This document shows, piece by piece, positions 35,671 through 47,515 of a stretch of 64,000 nt of DNA. Every line of letters starts with the position of its first letter. Position 1 is the first letter of the stretch. Position numbers and translations under genes: made by a program. Location: positions 1,291,130-1,355,129 of the forward strand of contig NJPS01000004.1 in assembly GCA_002946415.1 (NCBI GenBank), written 5' to 3'. This DNA is from Rutstroemia sp. NJR-2017a BVV2 (lineage: Eukaryota > Ascomycota > Leotiomycetes > Helotiales > Rutstroemiaceae). Under the pieces are notes generated by a model. That model was not told the origin of the DNA and searched no databases. It saw only the letters and a list, made by a program, of their open reading frames with translations.

Positions 35671-38198
35671 TTAAACTCGCTTGAAAAAGTACACGTATGC
35701 GAACTTCTTCATCTCCTCAACATCGTTCGCTTTCACCACCTTCTCATCATTGTAGAGTATCCACGATTTCGACTTATCATCAGGTAACTCCTTGCGGATG
35801 AATGCCACATAGTGACTGGAGATACGGTTAGTTTGGCTAGGAGTGAGGACGACTTAAAACTTACCCGGCATGTATGCTCACACCTTTGTGACAGATAATT
35901 GATTGCAATTGATATGAGGCAGGCAAATCGGCACTTCCTGGAATGTCTTTGGCACCATCATCTGCTCCAGATGGGATCTCATCCTCGAATTCACCTTGAT
36001 CATCAGGATGACTGAACAACCACTCTACTGCTCTTTCCATGTCGCCACCAGTCTCCTTCAAAGCCTTTCGTGCCTGGGGTGGGCCAAATCCCATGGCACC
36101 TAACATATCAATCTTTTCTTGGTCAACTGTTCCGCTTGCAACTTGACCGCCACCTAGGTCTAAGGGCGCATCAATATCAGCATCATCCATATGTCCGAAA
36201 AGCCACTCCATTGCAGCGTTCGCGTCACTGTTACCAGTCGCGTGCAGTGCTTTCTCGCAACGGTTTAGAGGGAAGCCCATTGCTTGAAGCTGTTGAACCG
36301 CTTCTAGGTTTGCGGAAAATGATGGCTTGCTCTGGCTATCGTCCTCGGGAAGGAGCTCCTCAGAATCCTGAGGACCGGCAGATTTATAATCGTCCAGAGT
36401 GAATTCATCGTCCCCCACTACTACGGGTACATTGACTTTCGTGGGGATCCAGTTGATAAGGATGAATCGCCTCGCGTTCACTGCAAGTACTTGCGGGAAT
36501 GTTTTGAACAACGAGCGCTTTGAGAACCCATCTTTACTACCACATGCCGAGCAGGTCAATTCCACGGTCTCTTCGGAAGTAAAACTATCCAGACATTCCT
36601 TTAAAGTCACAGCTTCGTACTCGTCGGCCTTCCCCTCGCTTGTTTCGGTCGCAGGAATTTTACGGACCGGAACTGGTATGGAGATGTTATCTTGCTCGTC
36701 GGTACGATAACGAACTTTCTTGCAGCTCAAGCATTGTAGTCTTTGTTCCATAACAAAGCGGAAAGCTCGCGTAGGGTCATCGTGAGGTTGTTTGTGTTGA
36801 GAACGTGTGACGAGTTTAAAGACGTGGAGGAGGAATTCGAAAGCATCTTGTTGTCGCATGGTTGAGAATTCGGCATGACCTCTTCCAACTAAGTGCTTTA
36901 ACATTGCTGGCGCGAGGCCTTTCTGATCAGCGACATCTTCAGCATTGGCTCGGTGAACAGAAGGGTCCGGATGCGAATATCTGTCAGAAAGTAATCCATC
37001 CGCCAACTTTCGTAACTGTGTTTCTAGATCCTGCGCGGGGTCCTCCACATTGGGTAAATCCACATCCTGCAAAAGATAACGTTTCTGAAACTGCGGCAAA
37101 TCAAAGAGGCATTGAAGTGTACTGGCAAGATAACAACTGTTCCCTAGGTTTCTCAAACCCGTAAATCCTGCGCCGAAAACTTTGGTTAATTCCTGTCCTT
37201 GTTCATCTGTCATAGAAAATTCCCATCTCATGTTTTCTTCTACATTCATCTCGGTCAAGCTCTTCTCGGTTTTCTGCCGTTCCGCTAGTATGATACCCCA
37301 GTGCGCAAGGTGTGTACCCAGATCATCATCGATGCGTTCTTCGTCGCAAGCATAACAGTACACATCGGCTGTGCCCTCCGGAGTTATGGACCCTAGCTTA
37401 ACGGCAACCGCGTGTCCAGTCTGTTTCTTGTGCTCCAAGCCGTGAGAATGTCCAGGGATCCCCCCGAATTGTGCTCGTCCGCAGCCTAAGTTACCACACT
37501 GCAGGCATAACCATAGGTTTTCTTGCAAATCGCAGAGTGAGCAGTGGCCTAGATCTTGAGATTGGATTTGCCGCGGAGCTTCTTGTTGCAACGTAAGGAT
37601 GTGCTCGCAGGAGGTGAATTCTTGTTCCCAAGCTTTAACTTCTTCCTGTCTAGAAAAGGTGTTTGCTTTCATAATCCCATCTACTACCGCGGAGATTTTG
37701 CCTGACGACTTGTCCACGTCGTCAACCCCGCACTCGTAACAGCGAACAATTGTACGGTATTCGTAACGATCGGCTTCAGTCTCGGCAGCGATAGCCAACT
37801 TCGACATTTTCTGGGGCGGTTCATCGCGTTCCACAATACGTCTCGTCCTCCGAATGTTCAGTACTAAAGGATGGTGTTTTGTTGTCTGGTGAAGGAGAGA
37901 GTGATTTCTGTCGCCTGTACAGCCACCGTTGAAGCAGAAGAGACAAACATCCAAGCCAGTAGAGTTATCCTGCGCGAAAATGATCAGCTATAAAGACCCG
38001 AGTACTTAGAACTCGAGATGGTCAAGGACTTACTATAGAGTCAAAACACTGTGTACAATCTTCTCGATATACAGCTTGATTGGGGCCCGGAGCCTGGAGC
38101 TCTAGCAGAAAGGAGGTTCAGTTAGTTAAGTTGTTAAATCTAGTGGAAGAGGAAGCTTAGGAAACTTTACCAGCTGCATCAACATGTTTGCAAGACAT
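35671..38198 (-). CDS. UBP14: Ubiquitin carboxyl-terminal hydrolase UBP14 (isopeptidase T/USP5)
   Basis: Disassembles unanchored polyubiquitin chains, feeding ubiquitin back to the pool. Exons 38198-38171 (28 nt), 38101-38034, 37969-35865 and 35815-35671 give 781 aa, the same length as yeast Ubp14. Joins restore MSCKHVDAAELQAPGPNQAV, CTQCFDSIDNSTGLDVCL and SIHAGHYVAFIRKEL. A variant N-terminal zinc-binding region and a canonical ZnF-UBP (CSLCDLQENLWLCLQCGNLGCG, HKKQTGHAVAV) precede the catalytic core. The Cys box is GLRNLGNSCYLASTLQCLF (Cys about 311) and the His box is GHYVAF (His about 735). Two UBA domains sit inside the core (LQAMGFPLNRCEKALHATG and MLGAMGFGPPQARKALKETG). The 28-nt first exon was too short to appear as an open frame and was found from the motif. 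Confidence 0.95.
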
Positions 38199-39061
38199 AG
38201 TTCGGCTGAGAAGTAATATCGTTGTGAGCAGTGATTTCGTTGGGACGAGCTTTGGGTGTAGACAATTATCTCAGTTGCCTCCTGTGTTACTCGTCCTCGT
38301 CCTCCCACTACTAAGGTCATGGAGATGCAATAATTGAAGTGGGATGGCCCGTGGTTAGTGGGGTAAAAGGGAAGGCAAACACTGCAAAGAGCTCCTGCTC
38401 CACAGGCCAAAAGCTAATTGCATGCCTTAGGCCAGAACTATCATTACCCATTTCGTCGGCGGTGTCAAATATAGCTGTGTAATGCAGAATATTCTAGACT
38501 TCCACATGACCTCCTCTTTACAGAATCCAGTTCCTCGCCACCACCCGCCTGCTGCGGTGTTTTACGGGATCGGAGATTGTTTATGATATTTTGTACCGTA
38601 AACTAAACGTAAAGATGTCATACTATTGGCCAGATTCTTATATCCGCTCCTTTCCACACCTTTATCTCCGTTTCTCTCTTATTCACATTGCTTTGATTTT
38701 AGTCCTTTTGATGATGACGCTTGAAGCTAACGCTCTTTAGTTAGCACAGCTTGCATTTTCACTGCCATCTCCGTGAGTCCGACGTCCAAATGGTGTAAAC
38801 GAGTAGCATCGTCTCCTCTTATTCGCTCGCTCAACCTTACCCCATCTCTTTCATCAATCATCACCCAAACATTTATCAGATCTGCCGTCCACGAACTTCA
38901 ACAATATCCTTCTACATCATCTACATCTCTCAATTAACATCAACCAAAATCAAAACCAAAACCAGCAAACATTTGGATCTGTTGATACGATTCGATATCT
39001 ATAACCCCAAAGATCCCCTTTGATCTCATTCAAAAGTCGTTCAAGTTTTACACATCGAAAA
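38199..39061. promoter_or_regulatory. Divergent promoter region UBP14/ISU1
   Basis: 863 bp between opposite start codons. CT-rich tracts (38,640-38,700; 38,800-38,940) lie before the ISU1 ATG. No other gene seen. Confidence 0.45.
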
Positions 39062-39728
39062 ATGTTTCGGAGAACTTTGCTTAACGCACCCCGCGCTGCT
39101 GGTAGAGCGTTATCGGCAAGCGCTCGTTCCGCCACCAAACCTCTTACTGCTCAAGTCACAGCACCCTCTTTCGTCGCAGGTCGTCGATCGTATCACGAGA
39201 AGGTCCTCGATCATTACTCCCGCCCGCGCAATGTAGGAAGCATGTCAAAAACAGACATTGACGTGGGGACTGGATTAGTCGGAGCGCCAGCTTGCGGCGA
39301 TGTAATGAAATTGCAAATAAGGGTTGACCCGAACACCAATACCATCTCTGATGTGAAATTCAAAACATTCGGATGCGGTTCTGCCATTGCTTCTTCATCA
39401 TACTTGACGGAATTGGTTCGGGGAATGACATTGGAGGAGGCTGGTCGCGTACGGAATACTGAGATCGCAAAGGAGCTCTGCCTCCCACCAGTGAAGCGTA
39501 AGTTCATCCCAATTTAAATTTTGTCCTGTATTACCATATGCTAACTCAGTCCTCCCAGTCCATTGCTCCATGCTTGCAGAGGATGCGATCAAATCCGCTA
39601 TTTCGAACTACTACACCAAAAACCCAAAGGCACGATCTACAAATCTAGGAGGTACTGGTGCGTCTATGCCAAAAATTGATGTCGAGACAGTAATGGAGCC
39701 TGCGTCGTCCCAGACAGCAGCAGCTTGA
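39062..39728 (+). CDS. ISU1: Mitochondrial iron-sulfur cluster assembly scaffold ISU1
   Basis: Scaffold on which Nfs1 and frataxin build [2Fe-2S] clusters in the mitochondrial matrix, later released by the Ssq1/Jac1 chaperones. Exons 39062-39497 and 39559-39728 (61-bp intron) give 201 aa. The join restores LPPVKLHCSMLAEDAIK. Residues 1-42 are an Arg/Ala/Ser-rich presequence without acidic residues. The three cluster cysteines are at C78 (GAPACGDVM), C105 (FGCGSAIA) and C148 (LHCSM), and the Hsp70-binding LPPVK is at 141-145. The C-terminal tail ends SSQTAAA. All expected residues are present. Confidence 0.96.
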
Positions 39729-40490
39729 TTTTGATGGATACAATATGGGTCACGGAGTTCAATGTCTATCTGGGGAAGCTTAGGGAACACCATTTTATTT
39801 TTGGAACTTTCATGGGACGAGGATGATTTGACGATGAGGGTGGAGATATGAAGCAGAATGGTTATGCTAGGTGAAGCGTATCAATGTTGGAAGACCGCTG
39901 GAGTAGTTTGTATAAAAGTCCGCTATAAAGCGCTTTCATAAATCCATGGCAACGAGTCCTTCTACATAATGATCAATCAACATCAGTGGATCCCCACAGC
40001 TTACGAGTTTTCGTGTGACAATAAGTAGTCTGTAAATATGTAGCCGTTGGTGTCAGGTTTGTCTTCAAAAACAAACACATAGAGGTATCGATGAAATCAT
40101 GCTTTTTGTAGCCATAGCGAGGGTCGCAGCAAAGGCAGTCATCACATGAACGTACTTCAACAGTACCGGCTTCTACCAATATCACACCCAGGGCCTTGTC
40201 TAGTAAGTGACATTGCTTCCATTTGCACTCATAGATTGTGGTCAGTCACTATCGTAGCAGGATTCGCAGGCGGACAAGTATTGTTTTCACAGCAACAGAG
40301 TGGACATGATCGGTGCACAAATACCCGGCTTCTACTGTAGCTTAGATAGGGTGCTGTTATCGGATAAACCTTGTCTTATCAGGGTTTGGCAAAATTAATT
40401 TTTTCTGGCGCAAGCTTCTCATCCTCACCCAATATCCAGAATTGAGAACTATCCCACAGATCGAAAGTATTAACAATTTCAATTGCGGCT
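39729..40490. other. Intergenic ISU1-DBP3
   Basis: 762 bp between same-strand genes. Two short minus-strand frames (about 39,973-40,185 and 40,240-40,340) are oddly cysteine-rich but lack a credible joint model. Otherwise presumed UTR and promoter. Confidence 0.4.
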
Positions 40491-42337
40491 ATGCCTAAAC
40501 GTACTCTTGATGATACGGAGCTCAATTCCAAAGATATCTCCACCAAGAAAAGTCGCAAGGAGAAAAAGGACTCGAAATCCATAGGCGATGAAGATCCAAT
40601 TACGGACTCTGTTCAAGACGAAGTCGAGGTAGAATCTAAAGAAGCGCGCAAGGAGAGAAAGCGCCTCAAGAAGCTCAAACGTGCTCAACAGACAGGCGCG
40701 GCGGATAAGGAAGCATCAGAAGCGGACGAGACAAACACCGAAACGAAGACAGATGCCGTCGATGCAAAGGCTGCGAAGAAGGCTGAGAAAGCACGTTTGA
40801 AGGCTCTGAAGAAAGTCGCAAAGGAAGAAAAGGCCACGAACATAGACCCCGTCGCACCGTCCGATTCCAATTCGTCAGTAGTTGTGCCTCAGACACCACA
40901 ACAACATGGCGCGAGTTACGTCGAGGATCCTGCTCTGAAGAGCCTCCCGCAGAGTGAGATAGACTCCTTCTTGGCTAGCAATTTTATAACCATCACCGAT
41001 CCTCTATCCACTTCAGCTACTCTGAGGCCGCTCACAAGTTTCGAACATCTCCCTATTACAGATCCTGCTCAGAGAGCACCGTTTAAGGATTTCAAAGCCC
41101 CAACACCTATACAAGCAGCAGCGTGGCCATTTCTGCTTGCTGGCCGTGATGTTATTGGTGTCGCAGAGACTGGTTCTGGAAAGACAATGGCTTTTGCCGT
41201 CCCTTGTGTGCAGTATATGTCATCATTGCCACCCAGTCAGAAGAATAAGGGTGCAAGAGCTGTCATCGTATCGCCGACTCGAGAATTGGCGATGCAAAGC
41301 TACGAACAGATTGTGAAGCTGGCGAAGGCATCTTCTCTAGAGACCGTGTGTGTGTATGGTGGTGTTCCGAAGGATGAGCAGCGAAAAGGCTTGAAGACCG
41401 CAGACATTGTCGTTGCTACCCCCGGTCGCCTTAATGACCTCATCAATGAAGGGTGCGCAGACCTCAGTAAGGCGAGATATGTCGTCCTGGATGAAGCCGA
41501 CAGAATGTTAGACAAAGGATTTGAGGAGGAAATCAGAAAAATCATCAACACTACCCCCGCTCTAGGAAAGAGGCAAACGCTCATGTTCACAGCTACCTGG
41601 CCGGAATCGGTTCGTGATTTGGCCTCTACATTCATGACAAATCCTATCAAAATCACCATCGGTGATAATCCCACAGGAGACCTCCGTGCAAATTCTCGTA
41701 TTGTACAGAAGGTAGAGGTGGTCGATCCTAGAAACAAGGAATACAGACTTCTACAGCTGTTGAAAGAACATCAGAGTGGCAGCCAAAAGGATGACAGAAT
41801 TCTTGTCTTCTGCTTGTATAAGAAGGAAGCTACCAGAGTCGAAGGCTTCATCCGATCAAAGGGCTTCAGAGTTGCTGGAATTCATGGTGATCTAAGTCAG
41901 GAGCAGAGAACGAGGAGCTTGGAAGCTTTCAAACAAGGCAACACGCCAGTTCTTGTGGCTACAGATGTAGCTGCTAGAGGTCTGGATATTCCTGCTGTCA
42001 AGCTAGTTATTAACTGTACGTTTCCTTTAACGGTGGAAGATTATGTACACCGAATTGGTCGAACAGGAAGAGCTGGCAAGGATGGGCTGGCGATCACATT
42101 GTTCACTGAGCATGACAAGGCTCAGTCTGGCGCGTAAGTAACTTCCGACCCTTAATTTTGAGCAAGAACTGACAGTAATACAGCTTGATAAATGTGCTCA
42201 AAGCTGCTAACCAGCCAGTTCCTGAGGAATTACTGAAGTTCGGTACTACGGTTAAGAAGAAGGCCCACGATGCATACGGTGCATTTTTCAAGAATGTCGA
42301 TACCACAAAAACAGCTCAGAAAATTAAGTTCGATTGA
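40491..42337 (+). CDS. DBP3: ATP-dependent DEAD-box RNA helicase DBP3
   Basis: Nucleolar helicase needed for pre-rRNA processing. Exons 40491-42133 and 42184-42337 (50-bp intron) give 598 aa. The join restores [21 protein letters not shown] Lys/Glu-rich charged N-terminus (about 1-120) has nuclear-localisation-like clusters ([20 protein letters not shown]). The helicase core is complete: [19 protein letters not shown] (motif I), PTRELA (Ia), DEAD (II), TATWP (III), [11 protein letters not shown] (V) and [10 protein letters not shown] (VI). The C-terminus [20 protein letters not shown] is characteristic of DBP3 and separates it from the related DBP2. Its stop lies only 42 bp from the RFT1 stop on the other strand. 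Confidence 0.94.
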
Positions 42338-42379
42338 GAAATGTGTTGGCAATGACGCTCCTGTCCAGACCAGTTTAAT

Positions 42380-44146
42380 CTATCCTCTCACTGTACGATA
42401 ACATTGGACAAGATACTTTCTCTCAGTTATTGCACTATTACGGCGTCGTGGTCAGCATAATATAGATAGATGTGTGATTTAGTGGGTACTTACAGTAAGA
42501 TTACAAAAGTCAATGCCACCGAGCCGGTTTTCACCAGGTCCATGATACGCCCGGAGAAGTTCTTCTCCATTTGAGCAAGAGTAGCATACGTGACAACCGC
42601 CAAAGATATCGTGCTTGGCCGTGACAGATGATTGCGTAGCTCGAATTTCGTTCCGTGACGAATGCAGTACTTCTTGATAAATATTCCACTCCAGACGATC
42701 CTCAGAAGCATATTGACCATGTTTGCAAGAACAAGACCCTCAGCTCCCAGGTCCATGACTCCCAGGAATAAATATGCAGCACATCCAAATCCCATAGAAA
42801 ACGCAGTCATCCAGATAGATTGTTTGTAAACTTGGGTTTTGGTGGCAACAGATGATACGAAAGCTTCAGATATCCCATTAAGTGCAAGTAGAGGGATATA
42901 ATAGCAGTACCACGCAAGAACGTGACCAGCCCCAGAAGCCTGCCACCGAGGTCCTGCAAGTATATTGATGAGCAATGGGGCGGCAGTAGGGCCAATTGCC
43001 ATGACAATGACCGACAACAAGAGGTAGGCTTGAAGCAATCTTTGCAGGTCGGCAATAGCCTTCTCGATGGTTTTCTTTGGGGGATCGCCATCAGGAACGG
43101 AAAGAAGTTTGCCGAAGTAGTTTCGAGACATTTCTTCCACGGGTTGCAAGACAAGTCGGGCGACGAGTCCACCGTAGTTACTGGCAAGAGCGTAGATGCC
43201 TTGAGCCGTCTGTGATGCCATGGCCACTATCAGGATAGTATCTCCCTGGGTAAGAAAATGTTTAACCAACGACTGGACAAACAGGCTTGCTCCAAGTTGC
43301 AGAATGGGTTTTGAGAAATAAAATGTTACGTTTCCACTGCTTCTGAATCAGCCAAATGCAACTAGGCCGGCCACCTTTGCGGAAAGTAAGATACCTATAA
43401 ATGGGCTTGATCATCAATGAGAAGCCATTCGCGAATGCGATATTCCAGACTCCCCAGTAGTAGACTAGAAGTATCGAAACGGCATATGTGCCTTGGCCTA
43501 CTGCAAAAGGGAGAACCCCGATATATCGCTGGTTTTGCGCAGCCCAAACCGCCAAACCACACGTTGTGATGCATCTAGACACGGTAGCTACAGATTCTGC
43601 CGCAGCACGGATCTTGAATGTCGATTTCTGCTGAACCACGACAAAACATGGCTCGGCTAGCAGTTCTAAGATGGCGGCAATGCCATACAACCTTAAAGAT
43701 TCTTGAAAATACGGCGCATCAACGACATCGGACTTTCCGGCATGGAGATACGACCATTCCATGAAAACAGTGAATCCAACGCCGAGAAGAATTGAAATAT
43801 AGGACAAATTTACAATTGCTTGGCTTTTACCAGCAGCGGTACGACTATCCACGTGTCCTTTTCCAGCATCCTTCCTAGGCTCTGCATCATTGCTGTCGTT
43901 CTGCCGTTGAATAGCTACACGCAAACTTTCCCGGGCAAAGAACAATATTGAGATGCAATATACTTCGAGTTGAGTGGAGACTGCGAGCAGTTCGGGAGAG
44001 AGGTACCGGAGAAGTACCTGATTGACAATGAATGTCAAAGCCCGCGAACCGGCCTGGAGTGCGATTAGGAGAGAGGCACCACCTGCTGTTGTCGAAAGAA
44101 GAGTAGCGCCCGGTTTCTTATCTCCTTTCAGTGCTGTAGCTGCCAT
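42380..44146 (-). CDS. RFT1: RFT1, ER lipid-linked oligosaccharide translocation protein
   Basis: Multi-pass ER membrane protein needed for Man5GlcNAc2-PP-dolichol to reach the lumenal side during N-glycosylation; whether it is itself the flippase is disputed. Exons 44146-43395, 43342-42494 and 42434-42380 (introns 52 and 59 bp) give 551 aa, near the usual length. The first join restores KPIYRSSGNVTFYFSKPILQ. At least ten hydrophobic segments are visible, and LLIALQAGSRALTFIVNQ and GDTILIVAMASQTAQGIYALA are family-typical. The reading frame of exon 2 meets TAA inside the donor CTGTAAGT. Splicing instead adds the short C-terminus AITERKYLVQCYRTVRG and makes the total divisible by three, which I prefer. 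The last exon is an inference. Confidence 0.9.
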
Positions 44147-45785
44147 AATTTCAGTGTGGTGTGGTTCTTACCTATGTTTGCAATCAAGCACAATCTGCTG
44201 ACGAGGAACTCATACTCACGTGATACATTTTCCGGAGCTTGGATGGAACGGAAGCTACAAATTCTCTATCAACTCTTCTGTTCAAACGGCGAGTTCTCTT
44301 CTTCTAGGGAAGTCTATCGAAGGCTATCCATATGACGTGCATACATTTTTTGCCACCGGCACCGTTTCATTTCGATGCAAACTTGCATCCAATTTTACCT
44401 TTTCCGACAGACCTAGATAATTCGGCTCTCGAGGCACTTTTTCGATCGATGCAGTATCATCTCAAGGGCAGTTGTTTACAGAAGCCATGTTGGAACCACA
44501 ATGAAGTTGGATATTGACTTCGAAATACGATAGTCTTCGGCCATGTCTGATTGCAGATGACAAACATTTATCGATGTTTCAGTGTGTCTGCTGGGCCTAG
44601 CTAGCTTCGTTCTCCATGGACGTGTGATATCTTCAACATCCCATACATCGGCGTGTCTTCAGGTTACTATGCATGGAACTTTGCTGATATTGTAAAATGT
44701 CCCCTCTAGTGGTATGAGAAAGTCGAGCTGCTGATAAGAGCTTAGGAATGATGGTGAGTCATTTTCCAGCAAGCAAGACAGCATCCAGCCGGTCTTCATT
44801 CTGTCACCTTTGAGCATTGAAACGCATCTATAACTCTAGCAATCATCCCGATATCCAAGTTGATGATAGGCGACATTGATAGCCCAGCCAGGCAAGTGTA
44901 TTCCAAGTCACTGGAGGCGACGCATTTCAGTAATACGCTTTCCTCCACTTCTCTATGCTTGACATCTTGGTTGACTGAGAACTACATACTATTCAATTGG
45001 ATATCATACAGATTACTATGTAGCATTACCTCATGTTCCACTTTTTGACAAATGTTGAAGTATAGTTGCTTCTGTACAGAAAAAGCACGAGTTATTCTCT
45101 TTGCAGACATCCTTCATGACTGGCCTACATTTATGGCATCGGTATTTTCCAAATGTCCTCTCCTCTGCTATTCTCTCCGATACTGTCTACAAAAAAGTAC
45201 CTCGTTGGTTATGCTAGAATGACGAGACGTTCATGCGAACAGGAGTAGGGCAATAATTTGACAATGAACAAGTTTTCGCATTGCTTCTTTTTAGCTTGAG
45301 CATATATATCAACCCTGTTTCTAGTCGACCTCTTCGAGGTTTTGGGGATCCGCTGTGCGGCTTCTGCTTTCTTCAACAATGATCTGATATATCATTACGT
45401 CCAACGGGACACACATCACATACTGATGAATTATGCCAAGATCACTACCAGCGAGTAACCCATCTAAAGCGGCAATGTGGACTTAGGACTTTTGTTATGT
45501 CCAGAGTCACGACGGACGGACTTTCTGTCAAACGCCGAGATTCTAGGCTGGGGCTCCTGGACTAGGCCAAGTGCACTGCAGCTGCACATTGCTGTGCATC
45601 AATTCGCTCACTGCCCATTGTTCATGACGGCATTTTAGTTCGACTGTACATGTGCCGGAGAAAATGATTCCTGTCACATGATACTCAATCAGAATATAAA
45701 GTAAGTGCAAAACAATAAGAGTTTCAAGAAGTTCCTCATCTTTCTTGTCGTTCCATTGTCGCGTTCATTTTCTACCTCTCGCACA
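44147..45785. other. Intergenic, start of accessory region
   Basis: 1.6 kb between RFT1 and the oxidoreductase gene. Only short, unrelated open frames. No repeats or RNA genes recognised. Confidence 0.4.
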
Positions 45786-46559
45786 ATGGCAAGATTTGCC
45801 ATCCTTGGTGCTACTGGTGCTACCGGCCAACACCTTGTCAAACAGCTGCTCAAGTCACCAGAGCACGAACTTAACCTCTACATACGATCAAAGTCAAAAC
45901 TCCTGAAAATATTCCCCGACATCGAGACCGACGAGCGAATTCATCTATTCGAGGGCAGTATGAATGACCTTGAGCTTCTTGGTTCTTGCATATTTTCCAC
46001 CCAGGCTGTGTTCTCAGTCATCGCCAGTAACGATAACATGCCGGGGATGACGATCGCATATGATGCCGCAGCCAGTATCCTAGGAGCTCTAAGGATACTA
46101 AAGGACAATGGTCGGGCGGTTCAACAGCAAAGAATTGTAGTGTTGAGTGCGGAGCCTGTTAATGAAAACCTTCACCGCGGGTCGTCACCATTCCAACATT
46201 GGATCATCTATCATGCATTTTGGCATATCTACAAAGATTTGGAACGTGCAGAAGATCTTTATATCCAGGCAGCCAAGGAACATGGAGAAATTGATGTTAA
46301 ATTTATTCAACCAGGGGCGATTTTGAAGGGCGACCAGAGTGGTACTGTCCAACTCAGTGAGAACGATCACACTGCAGCTGTGACCTATGGAGATGTTGCC
46401 ATTGCAATGATACAAGCTGGGGAGACACCTAACCTTGAAGGGACCAATTTTGGAGTTGTAGTAAATGGTAATCCGTTGACACCACCGTTGAGCTTAGTAT
46501 ATATTATACTACAGGGATTGACTTTCACTTTTTTCCCTTGGTTGTATAATGTTTATTAG
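45786..46559 (+). CDS. NAD(P)-binding atypical SDR / NmrA-like oxidoreductase
   Basis: Intronless, 257 aa from ATG 45786 (MARFAILGATGATGQHLVKQL). The N-terminal GATGATGQ is a Rossmann GxxGxxG dinucleotide-binding motif at residues about 8-15. FSVIASNDN and RIVVLSAEP follow the expected beta-alpha pattern of atypical short-chain dehydrogenases (NAD(P)H-binding, NmrA-like). The central helix has YHAFWHIYKDLERAEDLY, where YxxxK-type chemistry could reside, though the exact catalytic residues are unclear. VKFIQPGAILKGDQSG and VTYGDVAIAMIQ are also typical of the family. The C-terminus is hydrophobic (LVYIILQGLTFTFFPWLY) and could touch a membrane. An upstream extension without ATG adds no support. 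Substrate unknown. Confidence 0.8.
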   Translation: MARFAILGATGATGQHLVKQLLKSPEHELNLYIRSKSKLLKIFPDIETDERIHLFEGSMNDLELLGSCIFSTQAVFSVIASNDNMPGMTIAYDAAASILGALRILKDNGRAVQQQRIVVLSAEPVNENLHRGSSPFQHWIIYHAFWHIYKDLERAEDLYIQAAKEHGEIDVKFIQPGAILKGDQSGTVQLSENDHTAAVTYGDVAIAMIQAGETPNLEGTNFGVVVNGNPLTPPLSLVYIILQGLTFTFFPWLYNVY

Positions 46560-46829
46560 AAAGAAACTTGAAATTATTTATACTCTCTAAATCTTTCTAT
46601 AAATCATAAAACTAACTAGGTATTTAATAGAGATAGCAGTAGGAATAACCTCTATCTCCATTAGAAATGAAACTCATTACAGAGAGTATACTCTTGGGCG
46701 ATTTTCAAGGGTACATATCAAGTACTCTTACAACGACTCTGTTGGGTATGTAATTTTTCACCTCTCTCTTGCCCTTGTCTTCTGGTTAATCGGTGTAGCT
46801 TGTCTTTCGATGTGCTCTGAGACTCTGCG
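46560..46829. other. Short AT-rich spacer
   Basis: Contains a 12-bp perfect palindrome AGAGTATACTCT at 46683-46694 and no coding signal. Confidence 0.35.
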
Positions 46830-47076
46830 GAGCTTCTAGCTGTCGGGCTGCTTGCAACTGGTCTTGATCCGACCGCGTTTCATAACGTCAGAGTTAGGAA
46901 AGCGGATATGGTTCAGGAAATTTTGGCGAAAGGGGGTTGAACCAGATTTTAAACCCCCTCGTCACATCTCTCCACTATAGAATACCACAGCATGTGGCCA
47001 CAAAGATGTCGTCAAGCTGTTACTAGAAGCAGACGCAGATTCTAGCCTTATATATAGGGATGGACCCGGATGTTAA
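46830..47076 (+). pseudogene. Ankyrin-repeat protein relic
   Basis: Two plus-strand segments read as ankyrin repeats. Frame 1 (46830-46940) encodes a LLATGLDP...KADMVQEILAKGG stretch ending in TGA. A one-base shift in a run of five Gs (46932-46936) moves to a second frame with EPDFKPPRHISPL, an in-frame TAG at 46978, then TACGHKDVVKLLLEADAD, a textbook ankyrin helix pair. No start, no long frame and no continuation are visible, so this is a fragment of a dead gene. It may be the remains of an NLR-type or ankyrin-only protein. Confidence 0.75.
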
Positions 47077-47515
47077 TACACCTCCCTCCAGACATAAAGG
47101 CTTTCGCGGGATCAAAAGGATAATAACTACTCACTGCAACCCATAGGAACTCAAGGAGGCAACACTTGTTGATTGAGAAATCGTGCTTCCAATAGTTGAT
47201 AGATGGGAGTAACAATTACCTTGGTGAGCTCTGGCACGAAAAGTTTTAGAAATCAGCATACACAATCCATACGGCCCCACCCCTGAAACTTAGGAGCAAG
47301 TTGACCGTAGGAGTGCAGCGCATATCTACTGGCGGTGCACATCTACTGACGGTGTTCAGTTCAAGTCAATGAATCCACGTTTTCGCTGCTATGATTGCTA
47401 TTTCGCATACGGTTACCAGCAAGAATACTTTTCGCAAAGCTCGTGAAAGGATTCCGAAAATATCTTGAAAACCAAGTTATTTAATCCCCTAACTTGCCAA
47501 TTAAATTCCATGAAT

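Noticed and set aside
39973..40340. Cysteine-rich minus-strand frames between ISU1 and DBP3
   Set aside because: Two short segments (SCDDCLCCDPR and SCPLCCCENNTC) look metallothionein-like, but I could not join them with valid splice sites in one frame from an ATG.
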